Below, piece after piece: positions 52,301 to 52,384 of a DNA stretch of 52,384 bases. The first letter of the stretch is position 1. Every line of letters starts with the position of its first letter. Source of the DNA: an uncultured Ruminococcus sp. (GTDB taxonomy: Bacteria > Bacillota > Clostridia > Oscillospirales > Acutalibacteraceae); assembly GCA_902776185.1 (NCBI GenBank), contig CACYPH010000013.1, positions 1 to 52,384 on the forward strand, given 5' to 3'. Made by a program: the position numbers and the translations under genes. The notes beneath the pieces were generated by a model. It saw only the letters and a list, made by a program, of their open reading frames with translations, had not been told where the DNA came from and ran no database searches.

Positions 52301-52384
52301 ATGTTACCGAGTATTTTTGGAGAGAGTTTGTTTGATGACTGGATGGGCTTCCCGTTCAGAGGCTTTGAATCCGATGTGGATCGC
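52301..52384 (+). CDS. Small heat-shock protein Hsp20, N-terminus only
   Basis: 28 codons from ATG 52301 to the window end: MLPSIFGESLFDDWMGFPF and onward. The consensus ribosome site AAAGGAGG ends 8 bp before ATG. The short aromatic-rich N-terminus (LPSIFG..LFDD) is typical of clostridial Hsp20 chaperones, and the CIRCE-controlled promoter upstream agrees. The alpha-crystallin domain lies outside the window. ATP-independent holdase in the cytoplasm. Confidence 0.8.
   Translation, partial: MLPSIFGESLFDDWMGFPFRGFESDVDR

Overview
The window looks like the chromosome of a dockerin-bearing, Ruminococcus-like member of the Clostridia (Oscillospiraceae/Ruminococcaceae). The evidence is sigma-A-type TTGACA/TATAAT promoters, a tryptophan T-box, a CIRCE operator, Gram-positive signal peptides, two secreted proteins with type I dockerins, a type III glutamine synthetase, and short GC-rich palindromic repeats of the sort common in gut Clostridia. 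Coding density is high. No tRNA, rRNA, CRISPR array, transposase, integrase or prophage gene is visible.

Bases 1-7840 form a nitrogen-assimilation block. The start of a type III glutamine synthetase gene (minus strand) diverges from a five-gene archaeal-type split glutamate synthase operon, followed by a short type I glutamine synthetase-like gene and an ANTAR-domain protein whose receiver domain appears to lack the phospho-acceptor Asp. Each of the two divergent transcripts carries a terminator-like hairpin almost at its 5' end. CTP synthase (pyrG) follows, then a T-box with a UGG specifier and a complete trpEGDCFBA operon (9481-16267).

Bases 16500-22370, minus strand, hold an unusual single-module NRPS (adenylation, carrier, condensation; no thioesterase) coupled to a STAS-domain gene, then three membrane-associated genes: a DUF4337-like protein, an N-terminally short glycerophosphodiesterase and an HdeD/DUF308 protein.

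Bases 22500-32640 are the most interesting part. A LytS-type histidine kinase is paired with a response regulator whose DNA-binding domain is an N-terminal XRE helix-turn-helix. Nearby are the 28-codon stub of a membrane-protein gene (probably an ABC exporter), a 1,932-residue secreted protein with 15 tandem repeats of about 62 residues, and a secreted CotH-kinase protein with a dockerin. One palindrome core, TGTTCCA-N3-TGGAACA, lies upstream of the regulator, of the giant protein and of the CotH gene. I infer a local regulon.

Bases 32800-39320 carry a HAD phosphatase, FGGY sugar kinase, GPH-family sugar symporter, CstA-type peptide transporter and an exported HAD phosphatase. A gene of unknown function and a dockerin-bearing GH3 beta-N-acetylhexosaminidase follow.

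Bases 43600-51625 contain a five-gene minus-strand operon (solute-binding lipoprotein, two sugar ABC permeases, HlyD-like adaptor, MacB/FtsX-like membrane protein, no ATPase) divergent from an OmpR-type regulator and its sensor kinase. The shared intergenic region has two oppositely oriented pairs of CTACAGA repeats with 11-bp period, good candidate sites for that regulator. The right end is a decayed stretch with a HAD-gene fragment, then a CIRCE-controlled Hsp20 gene cut by the window edge.
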